Shown here: one piece after another, positions 23,695 to 32,818 of the stretch
Numbering within the stretch: position 1 is the stretch's first letter
Layout of the letters: each line of letters opens with the position of its first letter
From: JAQVEB01 sp028698105
Lineage (GTDB): Bacteria; Bacteroidota; Bacteroidia; Bacteroidales; Dysgonomonadaceae
Direction: 5' to 3'
DNA: 64,000 nt
NCBI GenBank assembly: GCA_964293155.1
Contig: CAXYYA010000015.1
Span: forward strand, 1 to 64,000
Made by a program: the position numbers and the translations under genes
Notes under the pieces: generated by a model
What the model was told of the DNA's origin: nothing
What the model saw: only the letters and a program-made list of their open reading frames with translations
Database searches by the model: none

Positions 23695-23726
23695 CAAAGG
23701 TACAAATAAGAATTAAATCGTTCAAA
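23695..23726 (-). promoter_or_regulatory. Promoter of mnmA
   Basis: On the minus strand TTTG (23726-23723) and TACCTTTG (23702-23695) are 20 bp apart, a good Bacteroidota promoter. It sits only ~19 bp before the chosen ATG, giving a very short leader. Confidence 0.65.
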
Positions 23727-23999
23727 AAAACGGATTCTCCACATAAAGAAAACGCGTGCTTTCCTGCCATTCCATGCGTTTTTTTGGAAAAATATAGATA
23801 AATATTGTGCAAAAATAGTCGAGAAAAGAGAATAGTTACTATCTTTACACATTAAATGCCGCATTTTGCACATAAAAAATGGGGTATAATACATAAAACG
23901 ATACCGGCGACATTAAGATGATAAAACCGGGAAATTGTTTTTACCCCACCGGAAATTGTGATTTTCGGTTTTTCGAGAGAAAGAAAAAAAACGATATAA

Positions 24000-25721
24000 A
24001 TGACTTACAAATGGAATTACTTAACCCTATCACCCGACCAAAAAAATAAAAAAAATGAACTAACGCAAGAATTAAACATTGATCCCGTACTTTCAGAGTT
24101 ATTGATACACAGAGGTATATCAACAAAAAAGGAAGCTCAGAAATTTCTACGACCCAGCTTGAGCGATTTGCACGACCCTTTTTTGCTGCCCGATATGGAA
24201 ATAGCGATAAAACGCATTGAAAAAGCCATTGGAGACAAAGAGAGAATACTCATTTACGGAGATTACGATGTGGACGGCACAACCGCCGTTTCGTTGGTTT
24301 ACAAGTTTTTGCGGAAGATCACCACGAACATTGATTATTACATTCCGGACAGGTACGATGAAGGGTACGGCATTTCAATTCAGGGAATTGATTATGCGGT
24401 TTCTACGGCAGTAAAGCTCATTATTTCTCTCGATTGCGGCATAAAAGCCGTCAAAAAAGTGGCATACGCCAAAGAAAAAGGCATTGATTTTATTATTTGT
24501 GACCACCACATGCCGGACGAACACCTGCCGGACGCAGTTGCTGTGGTTGATGCCAAACGAACAGATTCAATTTATCCTTACGAAGAATTATCGGGTTGCG
24601 GAGTGGGCTTCAAGTTGGTGCAGGCATTCTCCGAACGAAACGGTTTTGCCTTTTCGGAGCTGGAACCGTTGCTCGATTTGGTTGCCGTGAGCATCGCCTC
24701 CGATATTGTGCCCATAACCGGAGAAAACCGCGTGTTGATGCACTACGGCCTCAAACAATTGAATTCCAATCCCAGCTTCGGGTTGCGCGGCATCATTGAA
24801 ATTTGCGGTTTGAACCGCAAAAAAATTACCGTAAACGATATTGTGTTTAAAATTGGGCCGCGCATCAACGCATCCGGAAGAATGATGAACGGAAAAGAGG
24901 CCGTGGACTTGCTTTTAGCCGGCGATATTGTTTCGGCGCGGACGAAAAGCAAAAACATTGATAAATACAACGAAGACCGGCGCGAACTGGATAAACGGAT
25001 TACCGACGAGGCAATTGAATACATTGACAACGAAGTAAACATCGAAGAATACAAAAGCATTGTCATCTACAACGAAACCTGGCACAAAGGCATTATCGGG
25101 ATCGTCGCTTCGCGGCTCACGGAGCGGTATTATCGTCCGGCTGTGGTGCTTACCAAATCAAACGGAATGATATCGGGCTCAGCCCGGTCGGTGCTCGGAT
25201 TCGATGTTTACAAGGCGATAGAATCGTGCAAAGATATCCTCGAAAACTTCGGGGGGCACATGTATGCGGCTGGCCTGACGCTGAAGGAAACGAATTTCGA
25301 CGAGTTCAAATCCCGTTTCGATTCCATTTCTTTCGATGAGATCGAAACAAAAATGATGCAGCCCCAGATTATCATTGATGCCGAAATTCCGCTCAGCAGG
25401 ATAACGTCCAAATTCGTCAACGACCTGTCGCTTTTCAACCCGTTTGGGCCCGAAAACGAAAATCCTGTTTTTCTGACGAAAAATGTTACCGATCACGGAG
25501 GCAGCAAACTTGTGGGAAAGGATTTCCGGCACATCAAAATGGAAGTTACGGACGAAACGATAACAGCTCCTCTTCAGGGAATAGCCTTTGGGTTGGAGCG
25601 TTATTTTAACCATTTTAAATTGAAATTGCCCGTTGACATCTGTTACACTATTGAGGAAAACACACACGGCAGCAATACGTTTACACAATTGATGATAAAA
25701 GATATACGCGGAAAAGAATAA
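24000..25721 (+). CDS. recJ: Single-stranded-DNA-specific exonuclease RecJ
   Basis: RecJ is a 5'-3' single-strand DNA exonuclease working with RecQ in gap repair and RecF-pathway recombination. The 573-residue protein has motif I YGDYDVDGTTA (87-97), DCGIKA, the DHH motif CDHHMPDEHLPDA (167-179), the DHHA1 domain with RINASGRM and SGSARSVLGFDVYKAIE, GGHMYAAGL, and a C-terminal OB-fold region. Length and order are typical. It is followed after 15 bp by recQ, a functional pairing. A TATCTTTA about 160 bp upstream could be a weak -7 box. Confidence 0.95.
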   Translation: MTYKWNYLTLSPDQKNKKNELTQELNIDPVLSELLIHRGISTKKEAQKFLRPSLSDLHDPFLLPDMEIAIKRIEKAIGDKERILIYGDYDVDGTTAVSLVYKFLRKITTNIDYYIPDRYDEGYGISIQGIDYAVSTAVKLIISLDCGIKAVKKVAYAKEKGIDFIICDHHMPDEHLPDAVAVVDAKRTDSIYPYEELSGCGVGFKLVQAFSERNGFAFSELEPLLDLVAVSIASDIVPITGENRVLMHYGLKQLNSNPSFGLRGIIEICGLNRKKITVNDIVFKIGPRINASGRMMNGKEAVDLLLAGDIVSARTKSKNIDKYNEDRRELDKRITDEAIEYIDNEVNIEEYKSIVIYNETWHKGIIGIVASRLTERYYRPAVVLTKSNGMISGSARSVLGFDVYKAIESCKDILENFGGHMYAAGLTLKETNFDEFKSRFDSISFDEIETKMMQPQIIIDAEIPLSRITSKFVNDLSLFNPFGPENENPVFLTKNVTDHGGSKLVGKDFRHIKMEVTDETITAPLQGIAFGLERYFNHFKLKLPVDICYTIEENTHGSNTFTQLMIKDIRGKE

Positions 25722-25736
25722 AACCCATTTTGCAAC

Positions 25737-27647
25737 ATGCAATCGGCATTGTTTCACGAGATACTGGAAAAATACTGGGGATACGGTTCTTTTCGGCCGT
25801 TGCAGGAAGAGATCATTCAATCTGTATGGGAAAGGAAAGACACCCTTGGCCTGATGCCCACCGGAGGAGGAAAATCGCTTACGTTCCAGGTTCCGGTGAT
25901 GGCTATGGAAGGGCTGTGCCTGGTGGTTACGCCCCTTATCGCCCTGATGAAAGATCAGGTTGACAACCTGCGCGAACGGGGAATAAAAGCGGCGGCAGTT
26001 TATTCCGGTATGTCGCGCGAAGAGATCATTACCAACCTCGAAAACTGCATTTTCGGCGATTATAAGTTTCTCTACGTTTCGCCCGAGCGCCTTTCCACCG
26101 ATATTTTTCAGGTGAAATTGCAAGCCATGAACGTGTGTTTGCTTGTGGTGGACGAGTCGCACTGCATTTCGCAATGGGGCTACGATTTTCGCCCCTCGTA
26201 CCTGAAAATCGCCGAAATAAGGCAACTGCTTCCCGGCGTTCCCCTTCTCGCCCTTACGGCTACAGCCACAAAGGACGTTGTGGACGATATTCAGGATAAG
26301 CTTCACTTTAAAGAAAAAAACGTATTTCGGAAGAGTTTCGAGCGGGAAAACCTTTCGTACGTGGTGCGTTTTGCCGAAAATAAAGCCGGCGAACTTGTGC
26401 ACATTCTAAAATCGGTAGCGGGAACCGCTATTGTGTATGTTCGCAGCCGGCAGGAGACTAAAGAAATAGTGAAATGGTTGCTGAAAGCCGGAATTCCGGC
26501 CGATTTTTTTCACGCAGGGCTTTCGCACGAAGAGAAGGTGTACAAACAAAACGCATGGAAAATGGACGAATGCCGCGTGATTGTCGCTACCAATGCCTTC
26601 GGCATGGGAATTGATAAACCAGACGTACGTCTGGTCATACATTACGATTTACCGAACTCGCCCGAAGAATATTATCAGGAGGCCGGACGCGCCGGGCGCG
26701 ACGGCGAGCGGGCATACGCCATTATTTTGTATCAAAAAGCCGATGCGGCGAAATTGAAAAAACGGGTTTCGGACTCATTTCCCGATAGGGAATTTATCTT
26801 GCGTGTGTACGAAGCGCTGGGAAACTATTATCAGGTTGCTGCCGGATCGGGTTTCGGCAATGTGTACGATTTCGACCTCAGGGATTTTTGCGAGCGGTTT
26901 CGTTTTTCTTTTCTGCAAACGCACCATGCGCTCAAAATACTGGAACTGGCGGGTTACATTGAATATACCGAAGAAATTGATACGCGTTCGCGCGTGCATT
27001 TTCTGATTTTCAGAGACGAATTATACACACTGAACCTCGATAAGGCATACGATGAGCTGATTCACACGCTCCTGCGCAATTATACGGGTGTTTTTTCGGA
27101 TGAAGTGTATATTGATGAATCGCTGCTGGCCATCCACACGCAAAAATCGCGACACGAAGTGTACGAAATGCTTTCGCAGTTGGCACGTTTGCGCTACATC
27201 CGGTATGTGCCACAAAAGAAAACGCCGTTTATCGTGTTCACACAGTCGCGTGAAGAAAATCAATTCGTCCGAATCCCCAAATCGGTTTACGAAGAGCGAA
27301 AACGGCGTTTTGAAACGCGCATCAAAGCCATGATAGCTTATGTTGAGAACGATCACGTTTGCCGAAGCCGCATGTTGATGATCTATTTCGACGAAAAGAA
27401 TCCGCAGGATTGCGGCCATTGCGACGTTTGCCTCCGGAAAAACGCGACAGGGCTAAGTAACTTTGAGTTTCGGGAAATAAAATCGGCGTTGCTGAATCAG
27501 TTAGAAGGTGAGCCGTTGAGGATCAACGAACTGGTTGGGCGCATTGCTGCTTTCGAAAGCGAAAAAACCATAACCGTCATTCGGTTTCTGGTTGATGAAG
27601 GCGGCCTCTCGCTCAAAGATGATACCATATTCCTGAAACATCAATAA
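25737..27647 (+). CDS. recQ: ATP-dependent DNA helicase RecQ
   Basis: RecQ is a 3'-5' helicase that feeds RecJ during recombination and fork repair. This 636-residue protein has Walker A LMPTGGGKSLTF (39-50), DESH box VVDESHCISQWGYDFRPSY (137-155), LTATAT (motif III), VATNAFGMGIDKPDVR and YYQEAGRAGRDG (motif VI). The zinc-binding cysteines in CRSRML and CGHCDVCL follow the winged-helix-like part. The C-terminal region (~545-636) is short and shows no obvious HRDC domain. It lies 15 bp after recJ. A second RecQ may exist elsewhere in such genomes. Confidence 0.95.
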   Translation: MQSALFHEILEKYWGYGSFRPLQEEIIQSVWERKDTLGLMPTGGGKSLTFQVPVMAMEGLCLVVTPLIALMKDQVDNLRERGIKAAAVYSGMSREEIITNLENCIFGDYKFLYVSPERLSTDIFQVKLQAMNVCLLVVDESHCISQWGYDFRPSYLKIAEIRQLLPGVPLLALTATATKDVVDDIQDKLHFKEKNVFRKSFERENLSYVVRFAENKAGELVHILKSVAGTAIVYVRSRQETKEIVKWLLKAGIPADFFHAGLSHEEKVYKQNAWKMDECRVIVATNAFGMGIDKPDVRLVIHYDLPNSPEEYYQEAGRAGRDGERAYAIILYQKADAAKLKKRVSDSFPDREFILRVYEALGNYYQVAAGSGFGNVYDFDLRDFCERFRFSFLQTHHALKILELAGYIEYTEEIDTRSRVHFLIFRDELYTLNLDKAYDELIHTLLRNYTGVFSDEVYIDESLLAIHTQKSRHEVYEMLSQLARLRYIRYVPQKKTPFIVFTQSREENQFVRIPKSVYEERKRRFETRIKAMIAYVENDHVCRSRMLMIYFDEKNPQDCGHCDVCLRKNATGLSNFEFREIKSALLNQLEGEPLRINELVGRIAAFESEKTITVIRFLVDEGGLSLKDDTIFLKHQ

Positions 27648-27737
27648 ATTTTTATCTTTTTGCAAAAAAAATGAGGCTAAAACAAAGATTTTTGTACTTT
27701 TGTTTTAGTCAAACTACATTGATATTCATCGTATTGT

Positions 27738-28802
27738 ATGCCGGAAAAGTTTCATCAATTTCAACGCGAATCGAATAAGGCGCTTCGGATAGGTACATTT
27801 TTGGTTCTCAGCATCATTGTCATCGGCACGTTCGGTTACATGATCATTGAGCACCTGAGCCTTATTGATGGGCTTTACATGACGGTTATCACCATCTCAA
27901 CGGTGGGATACAAGGAAGTGGGAGAGCAACCTTTCGGCACGGTCGGAAAGGTTTTCACCATATTCTTGATACTGATTAGTTTGGGATCATTGGCTTATAT
28001 CGGATCGGCGATTATCCGGTTTATCATGAATGGCGAGTTAAAACATTACCTAAAATTATATAAGGTGGATAAAAAAATACAACATCTCAAAGATCATGTG
28101 ATTATTGTGGGATACGGAAGGAACGGCGAACAAGCTGCCCTGGAACTGAGCGAGAATAACGTGGATTTCGTGATTATAGACAATCGCGAGAGCGTTATCG
28201 CACGCATTGATGAAAATCCGGCACTGCTTTATGTGAAGGGCGAAGCCATGCAGGAAGAAACGTTGGAAAAAGCAGGCATTCACAATGCAAAAGCCATTAT
28301 CATTACCTCGCCCGACGATGCCGATAACGTTTACACCGTGCTTACCATACGAAACCTCAACAAAGATGCTACCATCATCAGCCGGGCATCCGAGTTGCGT
28401 TCCGTGAAAAAATTAAAGCTCGCCGGCGCAAATAATGTGATCATGCCCGAGATAATCGGCGGACAACAAATGGCTAAGCTGGTTCATCAACCCGATGTGG
28501 TGGAGTTTCTCGATTACGTGCTTTTGCAAAAAAGCAAAGACGTACAATTGGTTGAACTTTCGTGCGAAGACCTCTCGCCCGCTTTCGAGGGAAAATCCAT
28601 TGCAGCGTTAAATGTGCGCGAGAAATCGGGAGCCAACATTATCGGGATAAAATCGGCCAGTATGAAATATTTTTTCAATCCCGATCCGTCAACCATACTC
28701 ACTAAAGATCACAAGCTGTTTGTGTTGGGAAACCCTGTCCAGATTAACAATCTCAAAGAGTGGATGGAGTCCGAAACCGTTGCGACCCGCAACAAATCGT
28801 GA
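27738..28802 (+). CDS. Potassium channel with TrkA-N/TrkA-C (RCK) domains
   Basis: This 354-residue protein has the layout of MthK-like channels: two membrane helices (~17-38 and ~64-90) flanking a pore loop with the potassium selectivity filter TVGYKE (55-60), then a cytoplasmic TrkA-N Rossmann domain (HVIIVGYGRNGEQAALELSE, ~113-132, GxGxxG). A TrkA-C domain ends near residue 345. It would conduct potassium under nucleotide or ligand control. A TACTTTTG at 27695-27702 is a plausible -7 box, overlapping a dyad (CTAAAACAAA/TTTTGTTTTAG) that may also end recQ transcripts. It is a single gene. Confidence 0.92.
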   Translation: MPEKFHQFQRESNKALRIGTFLVLSIIVIGTFGYMIIEHLSLIDGLYMTVITISTVGYKEVGEQPFGTVGKVFTIFLILISLGSLAYIGSAIIRFIMNGELKHYLKLYKVDKKIQHLKDHVIIVGYGRNGEQAALELSENNVDFVIIDNRESVIARIDENPALLYVKGEAMQEETLEKAGIHNAKAIIITSPDDADNVYTVLTIRNLNKDATIISRASELRSVKKLKLAGANNVIMPEIIGGQQMAKLVHQPDVVEFLDYVLLQKSKDVQLVELSCEDLSPAFEGKSIAALNVREKSGANIIGIKSASMKYFFNPDPSTILTKDHKLFVLGNPVQINNLKEWMESETVATRNKS

Positions 28803-28809
28803 AAAATAA

Positions 28810-28841
28810 TTTGTGGGTGTTGCAAAAATACATTATCTTTG
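28810..28841 (+). promoter_or_regulatory. Promoter of the tRNA-Arg gene
   Basis: TTTG (28810-28813) and TATCTTTG (28834-28841) are 20 bp apart. The start of transcription would be ~17 bp before the tRNA. Confidence 0.6.
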
Positions 28842-28864
28842 CAGGCACAAAAAATAACAAAAGC

Positions 28865-28938
28865 GGTCCCGTAGCTTAACTGAATAGAGCATCTGACTAC
28901 GGATCAGAAGGTTACAGGTTTGAATCCTGTCGGGATCA
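28865..28938 (+). tRNA. tRNA-Arg (anticodon ACG)
   Basis: A complete cloverleaf is visible. The acceptor GGTCCCG (28865-28871) pairs with CGGGATC (28931-28937), with one G-U pair, and the discriminator is A. The D arm is GCTTAACTGAATAGAGC. The anticodon stem TCTGA/TCAGA closes the loop CTACGGA, giving anticodon ACG (A34 presumably modified to inosine, reading CGU/CGC/CGA). The T arm is ACAGG-TTTGAAT-CCTGT. CCA is not encoded. A promoter and an intrinsic terminator flank it, so it is an independent unit. Confidence 0.95.
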
Positions 28939-28942
28939 CAGA

Positions 28943-28972
28943 AAAAGCGCTACAAAGGCGCTTTTGTTTTTT
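28943..28972 (+). terminator. Terminator of the tRNA-Arg gene
   Basis: AAAAGCGC (28943-28950) pairs with GCGCTTTT (28958-28965) around a 7-nt loop, followed by a T-rich run. Confidence 0.8.
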
Positions 28973-29256
28973 ATTGATTACCGGATTTCTACCTAAATAT
29001 GGTTATTAATTGCAACGCTATTTATGGCGTTGGAGCTTGAGATTTTGTTTATGGGCTTTAGCCCAGGTTTAGATAAATTTCAGGTTTCCGGTACAAGTTT
29101 GGCTAAAACCTGTCAGTTTCTGATCATCTTATCCACGTGGCATTGATTAGACAGAGTTTCCGATAATCATTTTGTTGTTTATTGAAAAACCTTTTCAACG
29201 CAATACGTGTTCAATTTAAAACGATTTCTGAGTTTTCAAATCAAAAAATTGTACTG
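28973..29256. other. Intergenic stretch with small palindromes
   Basis: No gene is credible between the tRNA terminator and the next ATG. Two small dyads occur: CAACGC...GCGTTG near 29011-29031 and the palindrome TGGGCTTTAGCCCA near 29052-29065. The latter resembles dispersed palindromic words in related genomes, but no second copy was noticed in this window. Confidence 0.35.
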
Positions 29257-29709
29257 ATGAAACGAATTTTGTTGTTTTTTTCGCTTGCAACAATGATCTC
29301 ACTTCCCATTTCCGCACAAAAGTTTGCGCTAAACGCGGGTTACGATTATTTCCGGAAACATACCGGTTATCTGGGTGGCGAATACCGCATTGACAGCAAC
29401 GAGGGAACCAACAAAAATGGTCCGTTAAACATCGGAATCGGTAGCTACCTTTATGGGTTGGACGGAAAATTTGCTTTAGCCCCCGAGGTTCATTTGAATA
29501 AAACATGGAAACATTTTCTGGTAACGGAAATATCGGCTTCAACAAAAAATATAAAGCCGAGTATCGGGTTGTCGTTCTTTAATTTAACACGGTTGCAGTT
29601 TGGCTATAGCTTTCCCGTTACCGATACGGGGTTTAAAGGATTTTACGTTGGGTTTCATATCCTTATTGGGCGGGCGCCGTTTTATGACGAAATCACCATT
29701 TTTGATTGA
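29257..29709 (+). CDS. Secreted or outer-membrane protein of unknown function, 150 aa
   Basis: This 150-residue protein begins with a signal peptide (MKRILLFFSLATMISLPISAQ; likely cleavage after ISA). The mature part consists of beta-strand-like segments such as FALNAGYDYFRKHTGYLGGE, LNIGIGSYLYGLDGKFALAP and TRLQFGYSFPV, and is rich in aromatic and glycine residues, as in outer-membrane barrels. I do not recognise a specific family. An upstream in-frame ATG (29182) would put 25 residues before the signal peptide and is rejected. It is a lone gene between the tRNA and the rplM promoter. Confidence 0.65.
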   Translation: MKRILLFFSLATMISLPISAQKFALNAGYDYFRKHTGYLGGEYRIDSNEGTNKNGPLNIGIGSYLYGLDGKFALAPEVHLNKTWKHFLVTEISASTKNIKPSIGLSFFNLTRLQFGYSFPVTDTGFKGFYVGFHILIGRAPFYDEITIFD

Positions 29710-29790
29710 AAAATTCATAAAAGGGGAATAATCAATTTTTTTCTGCAAAAAAAAATCACCTTCCTACACGAATAAAATTAGCGCAGATTC

Positions 29791-29821
29791 TTTGCTAATT
29801 TTCTGAAATATTGTAACTTTG
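29791..29821 (+). promoter_or_regulatory. Promoter of the rplM-rpsI operon
   Basis: TTTG (29791-29794), a spacer of exactly 19 bp, and TAACTTTG (29814-29821) match the Bacteroidota consensus. It yields a leader of ~130 nt before rplM, which may hold a regulatory structure; I could not identify a known one. Confidence 0.75.
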
Positions 29822-29959
29822 CAGTCCGATTATTACATTATAATACGTAAAAGTTTGATTTTAAGCTTTTTATTTGCCTAATTATGTCCCTTAGCAAGAC
29901 AAAACGGGAAGCGAAAAAGATCAGCTTATTTTTTTAACTAATTAAAAAAACTGACAAAA

Positions 29960-30415
29960 GTGGATACGTTAAGTTATAAAACCATTTCTGTAAATAAAGA
30001 AACGGCTCAAAAAGAATGGGTTGTAGTTGATGCAACGGGGCAAAGCATAGGGCGTTTAGCCTCAAAAGTGGCAAAATTGCTCAGAGGTAAATACAAACCG
30101 AGTTTCACGCCTCATGTGGACTGTGGCGATAATGTAATTATCGTGAACGCCGATAAGGTTGAACTGACCGGAAGCAAGTGGAATGACCGCATTTATTATC
30201 GTTATTCCGGGTATCCGGGCGGACAAAAAGAATTTACACCTGCCGATTTAATGCAAAAAAGTCCCGACAGGCTGTTCCGCAAGGTTGTAAAAGGTATGTT
30301 GCCGAAAAATAAACTTGGCGATGCAATACTGAGCAATATGTTTGTGTATGCCGGAGAGGAACATCCGCATCAGGCTCAAAAACCCAAAAAAGTAGATATT
30401 AATACGCTAAAATAA
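29960..30415 (+). CDS. rplM: 50S ribosomal protein L13
   Basis: This is uL13, an early-assembling large-subunit protein. The 151-residue sequence has WVVVDATGQSIGRLASKVAKLL (residues ~16-37), CGDNVIIVNADKVELTG and MLPKNKLGDAILSNMFVYAG, typical for the family. The start is a GTG, giving MDTLSYKTISVNKE, which is the conserved Bacteroidota N terminus; no better ATG exists. It is followed after 5 bp by rpsI, the universal rplM-rpsI pair. Confidence 0.97.
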   Translation: MDTLSYKTISVNKETAQKEWVVVDATGQSIGRLASKVAKLLRGKYKPSFTPHVDCGDNVIIVNADKVELTGSKWNDRIYYRYSGYPGGQKEFTPADLMQKSPDRLFRKVVKGMLPKNKLGDAILSNMFVYAGEEHPHQAQKPKKVDINTLK

Positions 30416-30420
30416 TCATA

Positions 30421-30807
30421 ATGGAAGTTATAAATGCAATAGGAAGACGCAAAGCCGCAGTGGCACGTGTATTCGTAAGCGAAGGTACCGGTAAGATACT
30501 GATCAACAAGCGCGATTTGGAAAATTATTTCCCTTCTTCTATTCTCCAGTTTATCGTAAAACAACCGTTAAATAAACTCGATGTTGCAGGAAAATACGAC
30601 ATCAGGGTGAACTTGAGCGGTGGCGGTTACAAAGGACAATCGGAAGCAGCCAGACTGGCTATTGCGCGCGCATTGGTGAAGATCAACCCTGAAGACAAAC
30701 CGGCGCTAAGATCCGAAGGTTTCATGACACGCGATCCGCGCGTGGTTGAACGCAAAAAACCGGGACAACCGAAAGCAAGAAAGAGATTCCAGTTCTCGAA
30801 ACGTTAA
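30421..30807 (+). CDS. rpsI: 30S ribosomal protein S9
   Basis: This is uS9, whose C-terminal tail reaches the P-site tRNA. The 128-residue protein contains NAIGRRKAAVARVFVSEGTG at the start, NLSGGGYKGQSEAARLAIAR in the middle, and ends with the basic RKKPGQPKARKRFQFSKR tail, the conserved S9 end in which the terminal arginine contacts tRNA. It is 5 bp after rplM and 205 bp before rpsB. Confidence 0.97.
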   Translation: MEVINAIGRRKAAVARVFVSEGTGKILINKRDLENYFPSSILQFIVKQPLNKLDVAGKYDIRVNLSGGGYKGQSEAARLAIARALVKINPEDKPALRSEGFMTRDPRVVERKKPGQPKARKRFQFSKR

Positions 30808-30821
30808 CGTTTTGGATATAC

Positions 30822-30860
30822 AATCCGATGTTCCGGGCGCGAATTGCGCTGGTTCGGATT
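30822..30860 (+). other. Stem-loop in the rpsI-rpsB intergenic region
   Basis: AATCCGA (30822-30828) pairs with TCGGATT (30854-30860), and an inner GCGC/GCGC stem caps the structure. There is no T run behind it, so it is either a processing/attenuation site or part of an rpsB leader. No promoter of good quality is visible in the remaining ~150 bp. Confidence 0.4.
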
Positions 30861-31012
30861 CATATAAAAGGCTGAATTTCAGTCTGCTCTAAAAAACGTT
30901 TAGTATCTAAATTGTAAGGACGTTATACACGGAAAGTGAAACAGCTTGGGTAACTTACCTTACGATTCGACTAAGAAAAAGAATGTAAACGCATAAAAAA
31001 CAACATTTAAAC

Positions 31013-31864
31013 ATGGCAAAATTAGAATTTGACCAACTACTTGAGGCCGGAGCGCACTTCGGACACCTTAAAAGAAAATGGAATCCCGCTATGGCTCCCT
31101 ACATCTTCATGGAGCGCAACGGCATTCACATCATTGATCTGTACAAAACGATCGCAAAAACCGAAGAAGCTGCTTCCGCAATGAAGCAAATCGCAAAATC
31201 GGGCAAAAAAATCCTTTTCGTAGCAACAAAAAAACAGGCAAAACCGGTTGTAGAAGAAAAAGCGCAAAGCATAAACATGCCTTACGTTATCGAACGCTGG
31301 CCGGGCGGTATGCTCACAAATTTCCCAACCATCCGCAAGGCGGTGAAGAAAATGAGCAACATTGACCGGATGATGAAAGACGGAACGTTCGACACATTAT
31401 CCAAACGCGAAAAACTGCAAGTTACGCGTCAGCGTGCCAAACTGGAGAAAATGCTGGGTTCCATTCAGGATCTTACCCGTTTGCCGTCGGCTATTTTTGT
31501 GGTTGACGTGATGAAAGAGCAAATTGCCGTTAAAGAAGCAAATCGTTTGGGAATACCCGTTTTCGGTATCGTGGACACCAATTCCGATCCTGGAAATGTA
31601 GATTTCGTTATCCCTGCCAACGACGATGCAGCCAAAGCGGTTGACATGATCCTGGCGTATATTTGCGATGCGGTAAAAGAAGGGTTGGAAGAACGTAAGG
31701 TTGAAAAGGCCGATGCTTCAGCAGCAGAAGAACAAGACGAAGAAACTCCCAGAAGAGAACGTAAATCGAAAGCTGCTAAAAAAGAACGCGTAAAGAAAGA
31801 AGACAAGGATGCGATGAACGCCGCTGTTGTAAGCAAATACGCGAAAGACGAAGAAGAGGAATAA
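31013..31864 (+). CDS. rpsB: 30S ribosomal protein S2
   Basis: This is uS2, needed for late 30S assembly and S1 binding. Residues 1-225 are the standard protein: LLEAGAHFGHLKRKWNPAM, IHIIDLYKTI, ERWPGGMLTNFPTIRK, VDTNSDPGNVDFVIPANDDA and AVDMILAYICDAV. The 283-residue length includes a C-terminal extension of ~50 charged residues (EEQDEETPRRERKSKAAKKE and beyond), common in Bacteroidota. A 205-bp gap with a stem-loop precedes it. tsf follows after 85 bp, as in most bacteria. Confidence 0.96.
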   Translation: MAKLEFDQLLEAGAHFGHLKRKWNPAMAPYIFMERNGIHIIDLYKTIAKTEEAASAMKQIAKSGKKILFVATKKQAKPVVEEKAQSINMPYVIERWPGGMLTNFPTIRKAVKKMSNIDRMMKDGTFDTLSKREKLQVTRQRAKLEKMLGSIQDLTRLPSAIFVVDVMKEQIAVKEANRLGIPVFGIVDTNSDPGNVDFVIPANDDAAKAVDMILAYICDAVKEGLEERKVEKADASAAEEQDEETPRRERKSKAAKKERVKKEDKDAMNAAVVSKYAKDEEEE

Positions 31865-31949
31865 AATTATCAGACATTGGGACGGAAAATTCTTCGTCTG
31901 AAATCCAAAGCCCAATGATCTAAAATCGAAAAAAATAAAAAACAAAGAT

Positions 31950-32768
31950 ATGGCAGTTACAATGGCAGAAATCCAACACCTGCGTAAAATGACAGGCGCG
32001 GGCATGATGGATTGCAAGAATGCGTTGAACGAAGCGAATGGCGACTTCGACAAAGCAATGGAAATTATCCGTAAAAAAGGACAGGCTGTTGCCGCTAAAA
32101 GAGAAGACCGCGAAGCATCGGAAGGATGCGTGCTGGCAAAAGCCGCAAACGGTTTTGCCGCTGTGGTGGCATTGCAGTGTGAAACAGATTTCGTGGCCAA
32201 AAATGAAGAATTCGTTGCATTAACGCAACAAATTCTGGATGCCGCAATGGAACATAAACCGGCCACGCTGGACGAGTTATTGGCTATTAGGCTTCCCAAC
32301 GGTACCGTTTCGCAATTGATCACCGATAAAATTGGCGCCACGGGCGAAAAAATGGAACTCGGTTTTTACGAATTTGTGAAAGCGCCGCACGTTACCTCTT
32401 ATATTCACATGGGGAACAAATTGGCCACCATCGTTGGTTTCAATAAAGCCGCCGATGAGCAGGTAGCTAAGGACATTGCGATGCAGATTGCCGCGATGAG
32501 CCCCGTTTCGGTTACACCGGAAGGAATTCCTGCCGAGGTAAAAGAAAAAGAACTCGAGATCGCCCGCGAAAAAGCCCGCGAAGCCGGTAAACCGGAAAAC
32601 CTGTTGGACAGAATCGCCGAAGGCGCTTTGCAGAAATTCTACAAAGAAGCTACGCTTCTGCAACAAGAGTACGTAAAAGACAGCAAACTCACCATCGGTG
32701 AATTTTTAAAGAAAAACGATAAAGAGTTGGAAGTAATTACTTTCAAACGTGTTTCGTTGAACGTGTAA
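31950..32768 (+). CDS. tsf: Translation elongation factor Ts
   Basis: EF-Ts recycles EF-Tu by GDP release. The 272-residue protein begins MAVTMAEIQHLRKMTGAGMM, with the N-terminal UBA-like domain. It contains the core signatures LRKMTGAGMMDCKNAL and VALQCETDFVAKNEEF, then two core subdomains and a C-terminal module. It is co-oriented with rpsB and ends 19 bp before a terminator. Confidence 0.96.
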   Translation: MAVTMAEIQHLRKMTGAGMMDCKNALNEANGDFDKAMEIIRKKGQAVAAKREDREASEGCVLAKAANGFAAVVALQCETDFVAKNEEFVALTQQILDAAMEHKPATLDELLAIRLPNGTVSQLITDKIGATGEKMELGFYEFVKAPHVTSYIHMGNKLATIVGFNKAADEQVAKDIAMQIAAMSPVSVTPEGIPAEVKEKELEIAREKAREAGKPENLLDRIAEGALQKFYKEATLLQQEYVKDSKLTIGEFLKKNDKELEVITFKRVSLNV

Positions 32769-32787
32769 GCATCTTTATCGTCATCTA

Positions 32788-32818
32788 AAAAAAAAGCATC
32801 CTCCAGGGATGCTTTTTT
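32788..32818. terminator. Bidirectional terminator after tsf
   Basis: AAAAAAGCATCC pairs with GGATGCTTTTTT around a short loop; the right arm spans about 32807-32818. A-rich and T-rich flanks make it work for tsf and for the converging phosphopantetheinyl transferase gene. Confidence 0.85.

Noticed and set aside
25179..26402. 407-codon open frame on the minus strand opposite recJ and recQ
   Set aside because: It overlaps the end of recJ and the start of recQ, both clearly coding on the plus strand; the antisense protein is a composition shadow with no recognisable motif.
28865..29256. tRNA-Arg as an integration site of a mobile element
   Set aside because: No integrase, no direct repeat of the tRNA 3' end and no accessory genes follow within the window.
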